DNA of 64,000 nt from Xylocopa sonorina (lineage: Eukaryota; Arthropoda; Insecta; Hymenoptera; Apidae): positions 310,001 to 374,000 of the forward strand of contig NW_027490257.1 of assembly GCF_050948175.1 (NCBI RefSeq). Reading direction: 5' to 3'. Below the pieces are notes generated by a model. The model had not been told where the DNA came from. It worked only from the letters and a program-made list of their open reading frames with translations, and did no database searches. Positions 40,201-53,300 of this stretch are shown here, piece after piece; position 1 is the stretch's first letter; the number at the start of each line of letters is the position of its first letter. The position numbers and the translations under genes were made by a program.

Positions 40201-43200
40201 GGAAGTGTCGCATTCACATTGATTTGAAGTGTAGACGAGGAATACATAACACTTCGCAAATCATATTATATCTTACCATGAAACATAGAAATGAGATGCG
40301 ATATCGCGTTTTAAGAAGCATTAGAACTCTATTGCTACGATACGTAGACATCTGCAAACGCTATTTCCTTGCAAGGAAGTGTCGCATTTACATTCATTTG
40401 AATCGTAGACGAGGAATGCATAACACTTCGCAAATCATATTATAAATTACCATGAAACATAGAAATGAGATGCGATATCGCGTTTTAAGATGCATTAGAA
40501 CTCTATTGCTACGATGCCTAGACATCTGCAAACGCTATTTCCTAGCAAGGAAGTGTCGCATTTACATTCATTTGAAGTGTAGACGAGGAATACATGATAC
40601 TTCGCAAATCATATTATATCTTACCATGAAACATAGAAATGAGATGCGATATCGCGTTTTAAGAAGCATTAGAACACTATTGCTACGACAGGTAGACATT
40701 TGCAAACCCTATTTCCTAGCAAAGAAGTGTCGCATTTACATTCATTTGAATCGTAGACGAGGAATGCATAACACTTCGCAAATCATATTATATCTTACCA
40801 TGAAACATAGAAATGAGATGCGATATCGCGTTTTAAGATGCATTAGAACTCTATTGCTACGATGCCTAGACATCTGCAGACGCTACTTCCTAGCAAGGAA
40901 GTGTCGCATTTACATTCATTTGAAGTGTAGACGAGGAATACATGATACTTCGCAAATCATATTATAACTTACCATGAAACATAGAAATGAGATGCGATAT
41001 CGCGTTTTAAGAAGAAATAGAAAGCTATTGCTAACGATACGTAGGCATCTGCAAACGCTATTTCCTAGCGAGGAAGTGTCGCATTCACATTGATTTGAAG
41101 TGTAGACGAGGAATACATAACTCTTCGCAAATCATATTATATCTTACCATGAAACATAGAAATGAGATGCAATATCGCCTTTTAAGAATCATAAGAACCA
41201 TATTGCTACGATACGTAGACATCTGCAAACGCTATTTCCTTGCAAGGAAGTGTCGCATTTACATTCATTTGAATCGTAGACGAGGAATGCATAACACTTC
41301 GCAATGAATATTATATCTTATCATGAAACATAGATATGAGATGCAATATCTCGTTTTAAGAAGCAATAGAAAGCTATTGCTAACGATACGTAGGCATCTG
41401 CAAACGCTATTTCCTAGCGAGGAAGTGTCGCATTCACATTGATTTGAAGTGTAGACGAGGAATACATAACACTTCGCAAATCATATTATATCTTACCATG
41501 AAACATAGAAATGAGATGCGATATCGCGTTCTAAGAAGCATTAGAACTCTATTGCTACGATACGTAGACATCTGCGAACGCTATTTCCTAGCGAGGAAGT
41601 GTCGCATTTACATTCATTTGAAGTGTAGACGAGGAATACATAACACTTCGCAAATCATATTATATCTTACCATGAAACATAGAAATGAGATGCGATATCG
41701 CGTTTTAAGAATCATAAGAACTCTATTGCTACGATACGTAGACATCTGCAAACGCTATTTCCTTGCAAGGAAGTGTCGCATTTACATTCATTTGAAGTGT
41801 AGACGAGTAATACATGACACTTCGCAAATCATATTATATCTTACCATGAAACACAGAAATGAGATGCGATATCGCGTTTTAAGAAGCAATAGAAAGCTAT
41901 TGCTAACGATACGTAGGCATCTGCAAACGCTATTTCCTAGCGAGGAAGTGTCGCATTCACATTGATTTGAAGTGTAGACGAGGAATACATAACTCTTCGC
42001 AAATCATATTATATCTTACCATGAAACATAGAAATGAGATGCGATATCGCGTTTTAAGAAGCATTAGAACTCTATTGCTACGATACCTAGACATCTGCAG
42101 ACGCTATTTCCTAGCAAGGAAGTGTCGCATTTACATTCATTTGAAGTGTAGACGAGGAATATATGATACTTCGCAAATCATATTATATCTTACCATGAAA
42201 CATAGAAATGAGATGCGATATCGCGTTTTAAGAAGCATTCGAACACTATTGCTACGATATGTTGACATTTGCAAACGCTATTTCCTAGCAAACAAGCGTC
42301 GCATTTACATTCATTTGAATTGTAGACGAGGAATACATAACACTTCGCAAATCATATTATATCTTACCATGAAACATAGAAATGAGATGCGATATCGCGT
42401 TTTAAGAAGCATTAGAACTCTATTGCTACGAGACCTAGACATCTGCAGACGCTATTTCCTAGCAAGGAAGTGTCGCATTTACATTCATTTGAAGTGTAGA
42501 CGAGGAATACATAACACTTCGCAAATCATGTTATATCTTACCAAGAAACATAGAAACGAGATGCGATATCGCGTTTTAAGAATCATATGAACTCTATTGC
42601 TACGATACGTAGACATCTGCAAACGCTATTTCCTTGCAAGGAAGTGTCGCATTTACATTCATTTGAATCGTAGACGAGGAATGCATAACACTTCGCAAAT
42701 CGTATTATATCTTACCATGAAACATAGAAATGAGATGCGATATCGCGTTTTAAGATGCATTAGAACTCTATTGCTACGATGCCTAGAAATCTGCAGACGC
42801 TATTTCCTAGCAAGGAAGTGTCGCATTTACATTCATTTGAAGTGTAGACGAGGAATACATGATACTTCGCAAATCATATTATATCTTACCATGAAACATA
42901 GAAATGAGATGCGATTTCGCGTTTTAAGAAGCATTAGAACACTATTGCTACGATAGGTAGACATTTGCAAACGCTATTTCCTTGCAAGGAAGTGTCGCAT
43001 TTACATTCATTTGAAGTGTATACGAGGAATACATGACACTTCGCAAATCATATTATATCTTACCATGAAACATAGAAATGAGATGCGATATCGCGTTTTA
43101 AGAAGAAATAGAAAGCTATTGCTAACGATACGTAGGCATCTGCAAACGCTATTTCCTAGCGAGGAAGTGTCGCATTCACATTGATTTGAAGTGTAGACGA

Positions 43201-45930
43201 GGAATACATAACTCTTCGCAAATCATATTATATCTTACCATGAAACATAGAAATGAGATGCAATATCGCCTTTTAAGAATCATAAGAACCATATTGCTAC
43301 GATACGTAGACATCTGCAAACGCTATTTCCTTGCAAGGAAGTGTCGCATTTACATTCATTTGAATCGTAGACGAGGAATGCATAACACTTCGCAATGAAT
43401 ATTATATCTTATCATGAAACATAGATATGAGATGCAATATCTCGTTTTAAGAAGCATTTGAACTCTATTGCTTCGATACGTAGACATCTGCAAACGCTAT
43501 ATCCTTGCAAGGAAGTGTCGCATTTACATTCATTTGAAGTGTAGACGAGGAATACATGACACTTCGCAAATCATATTATATCTTACCATGAAACATAGAA
43601 ATGAGATGCGATATCGCGTTTTAAGAAGCAATAGAAAGCTATTGCTAACGATACGTAGGCATCTGCAAACGCTATTTCCTAGCGAGGAAGTGTCGCATTC
43701 ACATTGATTTGAAGTGTAGACGAGGAATACATAACTCTTCGCAAATCATATTATATCTTACCATGAAACATAGAAATGAGATGCGATATCGCCTTTTAAG
43801 AATCATAAGAACCATATTGCTACGATACGTAGACATCTGCAAACGCTATTTCCTTGCAAGGAAGTGTCGCATTTACATTCATTTGAAGTGTAGACGAGGA
43901 ATACATGACACTTCGCAAATCATATTATATCTCACCATGAAACACAGAAATGAGATGCGATATCGCGTTTTAAGAAGCAATAGAAAGCTATTGCTAACGA
44001 TACGTAGGCATCTGCAAACGCTATTTCCTAGCGAGGAAGTGTCGCATTCACATTGATTTGAAGTGTAGACGAGGAATACATAACTCTTCGCAAATCATAT
44101 TATATCTTACCATGAAACATAGAAATGAGATGCAATATCGCCTTTTAAGAATCATAAGAACCCTATTGCTACGATACGTAGACATCTGCAAACGCTATTT
44201 CCTTGCAAGGAAGTGTCGCATTTACATTCATTTGAATCGTAGACGAGGAATGCATAACACTTCGCAATGAATATTATATCTTATCATGAAACATAGATAT
44301 GAGATGCAATATCTCGTTTTAAGAAGCATTTGAACTCTATTGCTTCGATACGTAGACATCTGCAAGCGCTATATCCTTGCAAGGAAGTGTCGCATTTACA
44401 TTCATTTGAAGTGTAGACGAGCAATACATGACACTTCGCAAATCATATTATATCTTACCATGAAACATAGAAATGAGATGCGATATCGCGTTTTAAGAAG
44501 CATTAGAACACTATTGCTACGATAGGTAGACATTTGCAAACGCTATTTCCTTGCAAGGAAGTGTCGCATTTACATTCATTTGAAGTGTAGACGAGGAATA
44601 CATGATACTTCGCAAATCATATTATATCTTACCATGAAACATAGAAATGAGATGCGATATCGCGTTTTAAGAAGCATTAGAACACTATTGCTACGATAGG
44701 TAGACATTTGCAAACGCTATTTCCTCGCAAGGAAGTGTCGCATTTACATTCATTTGAAGTGTAGACGAGGAATACATGACACTTCGCAAATCATATTATA
44801 TCTTACCATGAAACATAGAAATGAGATGCGATATCGCGTTTTAAGAAGAAATAGAAAGCTATTGCTAACGATACGTAGGCATCTGCAAACGCTATTTCCT
44901 AGCGAGGAAGTGTCGCATTCACATTGATTTGAAGTGTAGACGAGGAATACATAACTCTTCGCAAATCATATTATATCTTAACATGAAACATAGAAATGAG
45001 ATGCAATATCGCCTTTTAAGAATCATAAGAACCATATTGCTACGATACGTAGACATCTGCAAACGCTATTTCCTTGCAAGGAAGTGTCGCATTTACATTC
45101 ATTTGAATCGTAGACGAGGAATGCATAACACTTCGCAATGAATATTATATCTTATCATGAAACATAGATATGAGATGCAATATCTCGTTTTAAGAAGCAT
45201 TTGAACTCTATTGCTTCGATACGTAGACATCTGCAAACGCTATATCCTTGCAAGGAAGTGTCGCATTTACATTCATTTGAAGTGTAGACGAGGAATACAT
45301 GACACTTCGCAAATCATATTATATCTTACCATGAAACATAGAAATGAGATGCGATATCGCGTTTTAAGAAGCAATAGAAAGCTATTGCTAACGATACGTA
45401 GGCATCTGCAAACGCTATTTCCTAGCGAGGAAGTGTCGCATTCACATTGATTTGAAGTGTAGACGAGGAATACATAACACTTCGCAAATCATATTATATC
45501 TTACCATGAAACATAGAAATGAGATGCGATATCGCGTTTTAAGAAGCATTAGAACTCTATTGCTACGATACGTAGACATCTGCGAACGCTATTTCCTAGC
45601 GAGGAATTGTCGCATTTACATTCATTTGAAGTGTAGACGAGGAATACATAACACTTCGCAAATCATATTATATCTTACCATGAAACATAGAAATGAGATG
45701 CGATATCGCGTTTTAAGAATCATAAGAACTCTATTGCTACGATACGTAGACATCTGCAAACGCTATTTCCTTGCAAGGAAGTGTCGCATTTACATTCATT
45801 TGAAGTGTAGACGAGGAATACATGACACTTCGCAAATCATATTATATCTTACCATGAAACACAGAAATGAGATGCGATATCGCGTTTTAAGAAGCAATAG
45901 AAAGCTATTGCTAACGATACGTAGGCATCT
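35094..45930 (+). repeat. C-type 175-bp monomers with internal hairpin (14 copies)
   Basis: Fourteen monomers carry GCTAACGATACGTAGGCATC, one base longer than the A form, always followed by CTAGCGAGG and then CACATTGATTTGAAG (elsewhere CACATTCATTTG). GCTAACG starts at 35111, 37025, 37548, 39636, 40159, 41030, 41379, 41902, 43121, 43644, 43993, 44864, 45387 and 45910, and nowhere else in the window. Just upstream, AGCAATAG + AAAG + CTATTGCT forms a perfect 8-bp stem with a 4-nt loop, for example 35094-35113. Nine copies are perfect; five (37025, 39636, 41030, 43121, 44864) have AGAAATAG and so one mismatch. Each C copy adds +1 to the array phase, which exactly accounts for the drift measured between 34.9 and 48.3 kb once two 1-bp deletions are included. 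The extra base breaks the otherwise open plus-strand frame. Confidence 0.9.
37263..39873 (+). repeat. C-containing higher-order unit, copy 2 (2611 bp, 15 monomers)
   Basis: This repeats copy 1 from 37263 to about 39100 with the same marker order, including TATTATAAATTACC near 37829, GCAAACCC near 38092 and CTCTTCCAAATC near 38509. It then carries one more monomer than copy 1 before the next unit (2611 = 15 x 174 + 1). Differences include GCAATCGC near 37916, ACACAATTGC near 38758 and CAAACAATTG near 38804. Confidence 0.82.
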
Positions 45931-46476
45931 GCAAACGCTATTTCCTAGCGAGGAAGTGTCGCATTCACATTGATTTGAAGTGTAGACGAGGAATACATAA
46001 CTCTTCGCAAATCATATTATATCTTACCATGAAACATAGAAATGAGATGCAATATCGCCTTTTAAGAATCATAAGAACCCTATTGCTACGATACGTAGAC
46101 ATCTGCAAACGCTATTTCCTTGCAAGGAAGTGTCGCATTTACATTCATTTGAATCGTAGACGAGGAATGCATAACACTTCGCAATGAATATTATATCTTA
46201 TCATGAAACATAGATATGAGATGCAATATCTCGTTTTAAGAAGCATTTGAACTCTATTGCTTCGATACGTAGACATCTGCAAACGCTATATCCTTGCAAG
46301 GAAGTGTCGCATTTACATTCATTTGAAGTGTAGACGAGGAATACATGACACTTCGCAAATCATATTATATCTTACCATGAAACATAGAAATGAGATGCGA
46401 TATCGCGTTTTAAGAAGCATTAGAACACTATTGCTACGATAGGTAGACATTTGCAAACGCTATTTCCTTGCAAGGA
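39874..46476 (+). repeat. Rearranged continuation of the C-containing higher-order repeat
   Basis: Unit 3 starts at about 39874 and follows the copy 1 order up to about 40967, where it jumps to a C monomer, so the middle of the unit is missing. After that C monomers come every 2-7 units (41030, 41379, 41902, 43121, 43644, 43993, 44864, 45387, 45910). Segments of the earlier units return at 41967-42590 (like 36099-36668) and 43186-43707 (like 39701-40222, offset 3485). The 44.06-44.27 kb part returns at 45.98-46.19 kb (offset 1917). This looks like repeated unequal exchange within one higher-order family. Confidence 0.7.
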
Positions 46477-47311
46477 AGTGTCGCATTTACATTCATTTGA
46501 AGTGTAGACGAGGAATACATAACACTTCGCAAATCATATTATATCTTACCATGAAACATAGAAATGAGATGCGATATCGCGTTTTAAGAAGCATTAGAAC
46601 TCTATTGCTACGATATGTAGACATCTGCGAACGCTATTTCCTAGCGAGGAAGTGTCGCATTTACATTCATTTGAAGTGTAGACGAGGAATACATAACACT
46701 TCGCAAATCATATTATATCTTACCATGAAACATAGAAATGAGATGCGATATCGCGTTTTAAGAATCATAAGAACTCTATTGCTACGATATGTAGACATTT
46801 GCAAACGCTATTTCCTAGCAAACAAGTGTCGCATTTACATTCATTTGAAGTGTAGACGAGGAATACATAACACTTCGCAAATCATATTATATCTTACCAT
46901 GAAACATAGAAATGAGATGCGATATCGCGTTTTAAGAAGCATTAGAACTCTATTGCTACGATATGTAGACATCTGCGAACGCTATTTCCTAGCGAGGAAG
47001 TGTCGCATTTACATTCATTTGAAGTGTAGACGAGGAATACATAACACTTCGCAAATCATATTATATCTTACCATGAAACATAGAAATGAGATGCGATATC
47101 GCGTTTTAAGAATCATAAGAACTCTATTGCTACGATATGTAGACATTTGCAAACGCTATTTCCTAGCAAACAAGTGTCGCATTTACATTCATTTGAAGTG
47201 TAGACGAGGAATACATAACACTTCGCAAATCATATTATATCTTACCATGAAACATAGAAATGAGATGCGATATCGCGTTTTAAGAAGCATTAGAACTCTA
47301 TTGCTACGATA
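46477..47311 (+). repeat. Perfect 348-bp dimer, 2.4 tandem copies
   Basis: Reading base by base, every position from 46477 to about 46963 equals the position 348 bp downstream. The unit joins a monomer with GATATGTAGACATCTGCGAACG (split: GATATGTAG, CTGCGAACGC, CTAGCGAGG) to one with ATCATAAGAACTC and CTAGCAAACAAGTG. Identity stops at 47312, where CCTAG replaces TGTAG. On the left it stops at CAAGGAAGTG against CAAACAAGTG. Zero differences over nearly 490 comparable bases mark it as very recent, since neighbours usually differ at several bases per monomer. Confidence 0.9.
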
Positions 47312-50300
47312 CCTAGACATCTGCAGACGCTATTTCCTAGCAAGGAAGTGTCGCATTTACATTCATTTGAAGTGTAGACGAGGAATACATGATACTTCGC
47401 AAATCATATTATATCTTACCATGAAACATAGAAATGAGATGCGATATCGCGTTTTAAGAAGCATTTGAACTCTATTGTTCCGATACGTAGACATCTGCAA
47501 ACGCTATTTCCTTGCAAGGAAGTGTCCCATCTACATTCATTTGAAGTGTAGACGAGGAATACATAACACTTCGCAAATCATATTATATCTTAAAATGAAA
47601 CATAGAAATGAGATGCGATATCGCGTTTTAAGAATCATAAGAACCCTATTGCTACGATACGTAGACATCTGCAATCGCTATTTCCTTGCAAGGAAGTTTC
47701 GCATTTACATTCATTTGAAGTGTAGACGAGGAATACATGACACTTCGCAAATCATATTATATCTTACCATGAAACACAGAAATGAGATGCGATATCGCGT
47801 TTTAAGATGCATTAGAACTCTATTGCTACGATGCCTAGACATCTGCAGACGCTATTTCCTAGCAAGGAAGTGTCGCATTTACATTCATTTGAAGTGTAGA
47901 CGAGGAATACATGATACTTCGCAAATCATATTATATCTTACCATGAAACATAGAAATGAGATGCGATATCGCGTTTTAAGAAGCATTAGAACACTATTGC
48001 TACGATAGGTAGACATTTGCAAACGCTATTTCCTTGCAAGGAAGTGTCGCATTTACATTCATTTGAAGTGTAGACGAGGAATACATGACACTTCGCAATG
48101 AATATTATATCTTATCTTGAAACATAGATATGAGATGCAATATCTCGTTTTAAGAAGCATTTGAACTCTATTGCTTCGATACATAGACATCTGCAAACGC
48201 TATTTCCTTGCAAGGAAGTGTCGCATTTACATTGATTTGAAGTGTAGACGAGGAATACACGATACTTCGCAAATCATATTATATCTTACCATGAAACATA
48301 GAGATGAGATGCGATATCGCGTTTTAAGTAGCATTTGAACTCTATTGCTTCGATACGTAGACATCTGCAAACGCTATTTCCTTGCAAGGAAGTGTCGCAT
48401 TTACATTCATTTGAAGTGTAGACGAGGAATACATGACACTTCGCAAATCATATTATATCTTACCATGAAACATAGAAATGAGATTCGATATCGCGTTTTA
48501 AGAAGCATTAGAAAGCTATTGCTACGATACGTAGACATCTGAAAACGCTATTTCCTAGCTAGAAAGTATCGCATTCACATTCATTTGAAGTGTAGACGAG
48601 GAATACATAACACTTCGCAAATCATGTTATATCTTACCATGAAGCATATAAATGAGATGCGATATCACGTTTTAAGAAGCACTTGAACTCTATTGCTACG
48701 ACACCTAGACATCTGCAGACGCTATTTCCTTGCAAGGAAGTGTCGCATTTACATTCAATTGAAGTGTAGATGAGGAATACATGATACTTCGCAAATCATA
48801 TTATATCTTACCATGAAACATAGAAATGAGATTCGATATCGCGCTATAAGAAGCATTAGAAAGCTATTGCTACGATACGTAGACATCTGCAAACGCTATT
48901 TCCTAGCGAGGAAGTATCGCATTCACATTCATTTGAAGTGTAGACGAGGAATACATAACACTTCGCAAATCATGTTATATCTTACCATGAAACATAGAAA
49001 TGAGATGCGATATCGCGTTTTAAGAATCATATGAACTCCATTGCTACGATTCGTAGACATCTGCAAACGCTATTTCCTTCCAAGGAAGTATCGCATTTAC
49101 ATTCATTTGAAGTGTAGGCGAGGAATACATAACACTTCGCAATGAATATTATATCTTATCATGAAACATAGATATGAGATGCAATATCTCGTTTAAGGAA
49201 GCATTTGAACTCTATTGCTTCGATACGTATACATCTGCGAACGCTATTTCCTTGCAAGGAAGTGTCGCATTTACATTCATTTGAAGTGTAGGCGAGGAAT
49301 ACATAACACTTCGCAATGAATATTACATCTTATCATGAAACATAGAAATGAGATGCGATATCGCGTTTTAAGAAGTTTTAGAACTCTATTCCTACGATAC
49401 CTAGACTACTGCAGACGCTATTTCCTAGCAAGGAAGTGTCGCATTTACATTCATTTGAAGTGTAGACGAGGAATACATAACACTTCGCAAATCATGTTAT
49501 ATCTTACCATGAAACATAGAATTGAGATGCGATATCGCGTTTTAAGAAGCATTAGAACACTATTGCTACGATACCTAGACATCTGCACACGCTATTCCCT
49601 AGCAAGGAAGTGTCGCATTTACATTCATTTGAAGTGTAGACGAGGAATACATAACACTTCGCAAATCATGTTATATCTTACCATGAAACATAGAATTGAG
49701 ATGCGATATCGCGTTTTAAGAAGCATTTGAACTCTATTGCTTCGATACGTAGACATCTGCAAACGCTATTTCCTAGCAAGGAAGTGTCGCATTTACATCC
49801 ATTTGAATCGTAGACGAGGAATGCATAACACTTCGCAATGAATATTATATTTTATCATGAAACATATATATGAGATGCAATATCTCGTTTAAGGAAGCAT
49901 TTGAACTCTATTGCTTCGATACGTAGACATCTGCAATCGCTATTTCCTTGCAAGGAAGTGTCGCATTTACATTCATTTGAAGTGTAGACGAGGAATACAT
50001 GATACTTCGCAAATCATATTATATCTTACCATGAAACATAGATATGAGATGCGATATCGCGTTTTAAGAAGCATTAGAACTCTATTGCTACGATACGTAG
50101 ACATCTGCAAACGCTATTTCCTAGCAAGAAAGTGTCGCATTTACATTCGTTTGAAGTGTAGACGAGGAATGCATAACACTTCGCAATGAATATTATATCT
50201 TATCTTGAAACATAGATATGAGATGCAATATCTCGTTTTAAGAAGCATTTGAACTCTATTGCTTCGATACATAGACATCTGGAAACGCTATTTCCTTGCA

Positions 50301-53300
50301 AGGAAGTGTCGCATTTACATTCATTTGAAGTGTAGACGAGGAATACATGATACTTCGCAAATCATATTATATTTTACCATGAAACATAGAAATGAGATGC
50401 GATATCGCGTTTTAAGAAGCATTAGAACACTATTGCTACGAGACGTAGACATCTGCAAACGCTATTTCCTAGCGAGGAAGTATCGCATTCACATTCATTT
50501 GAAGTGTAGACGAGTATAACATGACACTTCGCAAATCATGTTATATCTTACCATGAAACATAGAAATGAGATGCAATATCGCGTTTTAAGAATCATATGA
50601 ACTCTATTGCTTCGATGCGTATACATCTGCGAACGCTATTTCCTTGCAAGGAAGTGTCGCATTCACATTCATTTGAAGTGTAGACGAGGAATACATAACA
50701 CTTCGCAAATCATATTATATCTTACCATGAAACATATAAATGAGATGCGACATCACGTTTTAAGAAGCATTAGAACTCCATTGCTACGATACCTAGACAT
50801 CTGCAGACGCTATTTCCCAGCAAGGAAGTGTCGCATTTACATTCGTTTGAAGTGTAGACGAGGAATACATGATACTTCGCAAATCATATTATATCTTACC
50901 ATGAAACATAGAAATGAGATTCGATATCGCGTTTTAAGAAGCATTAGAAAGCTATTGCTACGATACGTAGACATCTGAAAACGCTATTTCCTAGCTAGAA
51001 AGTATCGCATTCACATTCATTTGAAGTGTAGACGAGGAATACATAACACTTCGCAAATCATGTTATATCTTACCATGAAACATATAAATGAGATGCGATA
51101 TCACGTTTTAAGAAGCATTTGAACTCTATTGTTTCGATACGTAGACATCTGCAAACGCTATTTCCTTGCAAGGAAGTGTCGCATTTACATTCATTTGAAG
51201 TGTAGACGAGAAATACATGACACCTAGCAAATCATATTATATCTTACCATGAAACATAGAAATGTGATGCGATATGGCGTTTTAAGAAGCATTAGAAAGC
51301 TATTGCTACGAAACGTATACATCTGCAAACGCTATTTCCTAGCGAGGAAGTATCGCATTCACATTCATTTGATGTGTAGACGAGGACTACATAACACTTC
51401 GCAAATCATGTTATATCTTACCATGAAACATAGAAATGAGATGCGATATCGCGTTTTAAGAATCATATGAACTCTATTGCTACGATACGTAGACATCTGC
51501 AAACGCTATTTCCTTCCAAGGAAGTGTCGCATTTACATTCATTTGAAGTGTAGGCGAGGAATACATAATACTTCGCAATGAATATTATATCTTATCATAA
51601 AACATAGATATGAGATGCAATATCTCGTTTAAGGAAGCATTTGAACTCTATTGCTTCGATACGTAGACATCTGCAAACGCTATTTCCTTGCAAGGAAGTG
51701 TCGCATTTACATTCATTTGAAGTGTAGGCGAGGAATACATAACACTTCGCAATTAATATTACATCTTATCATGAAACATAGAAATGAGATGCGATATCGC
51801 GTTTTAAGGGGTTTTAGAACTCTACTCCTACGATACCTGGACATCTGCAGACGCTATTTCCTAGCAAGGAAGTGTCGCATTTACATTCATTTGAAGTGTA
51901 GACGAGGAGTACATGACACTTCGCAAATCATATTATATCTTACCATGAAACATAGGAATGAGATGCGATATCGCGTTTTAAGAATCATTAGAACACTATT
52001 GCTACGCTACCTAGACATATGCAGACGCTCTTTCCTAGCAAGGAAGTGTCGCATTTACATTCATTTGAAGAGTAGACGAGGAATACATGACGCTTCGCAA
52101 ATCATATTATATCTTACCATGAAACATAGAAATGAGATGCGATATCGCGTTTTAAGAAGCATTAGAAATCTATTGCTACGATACGTAGACATCTGCAGAC
52201 GCTATTTCCTTGCAAGGAAGTGTCGCATTTACATTCATTTGAAGTGTAGACGAGGAATACATAACACTACGCAAATCATGTTATATCTTACCATGAAACA
52301 TAGAATTGAGATGCGATATCGCGTTTTAAGAAGCATTAGAACACTATTGCTACGATACCTAGACATCTGCACACGCTATTCCCTAGCAAGGAAGTGTCGC
52401 ATTTACATTCATTTGAAGTGTAGACGAGGAATACATAACACTTCGCAAATCATGTTATATCTTACCATGAAACATAGAATTGATATGCGATATCTTGTTT
52501 TTAGAAACATTTGAACTCTATTGCTTCGATACGTAGACATCTGCAAACGCTATTTCCTAGCAAGGAAGTGTCGTATTTACATCCATTTGAATCGTAGACG
52601 AGGAATGCATAACACTTCGCAATGAATATTATATCTTATCATGAAACATAGATATGAGATGCAATATCTCGTTTAAGGAAGCATTTGAACTCTATTGCTT
52701 CGATACGTAGACATCTGCAAACGCTATTTCCTTGCAAGGAAGTGTCGCATTTACATTCATTTGAAGTGTAGGCGAGGAATACATAACACTTCGCAATGAA
52801 TATTACATCTTATCATGAAACATAGAAATGGGATGCGATATCGCGTTTTAAGAAGTTTTAGAACTCTATTCCTACGATACCTAGACATCTGCAGACGCTA
52901 TTTCCTAGCAAGGAAGTGTCGCATTTACATTCATTTGAAGTGTAGACGAGGAATACATGACACTTCGCAAATCATATTATATCTTACCATGAAACATAGA
53001 AATGAGATGCGATATCGCGTTTTAAGAATCATTAGAACACTATTGCTACGATACCTAGACATATGCAGACGCTATTTCCTAGCAAGGAAGTGTCGCATTT
53101 ACATTCATTTGAAGAGTAGACGAGGAATACATGACGCTTCGCAAATCATATTATATCTTACCATGAAACATAGAAATGAGATGCGATATCGCGTTTTAAG
53201 AAGCATTAGAAATCTATTGCTACGATACGTAGACATCTGCAGACGCTATTTCCTTGCAAGGAAGTGTCGCATTTACATTCATTTGAAGTGTAGACGAGGA

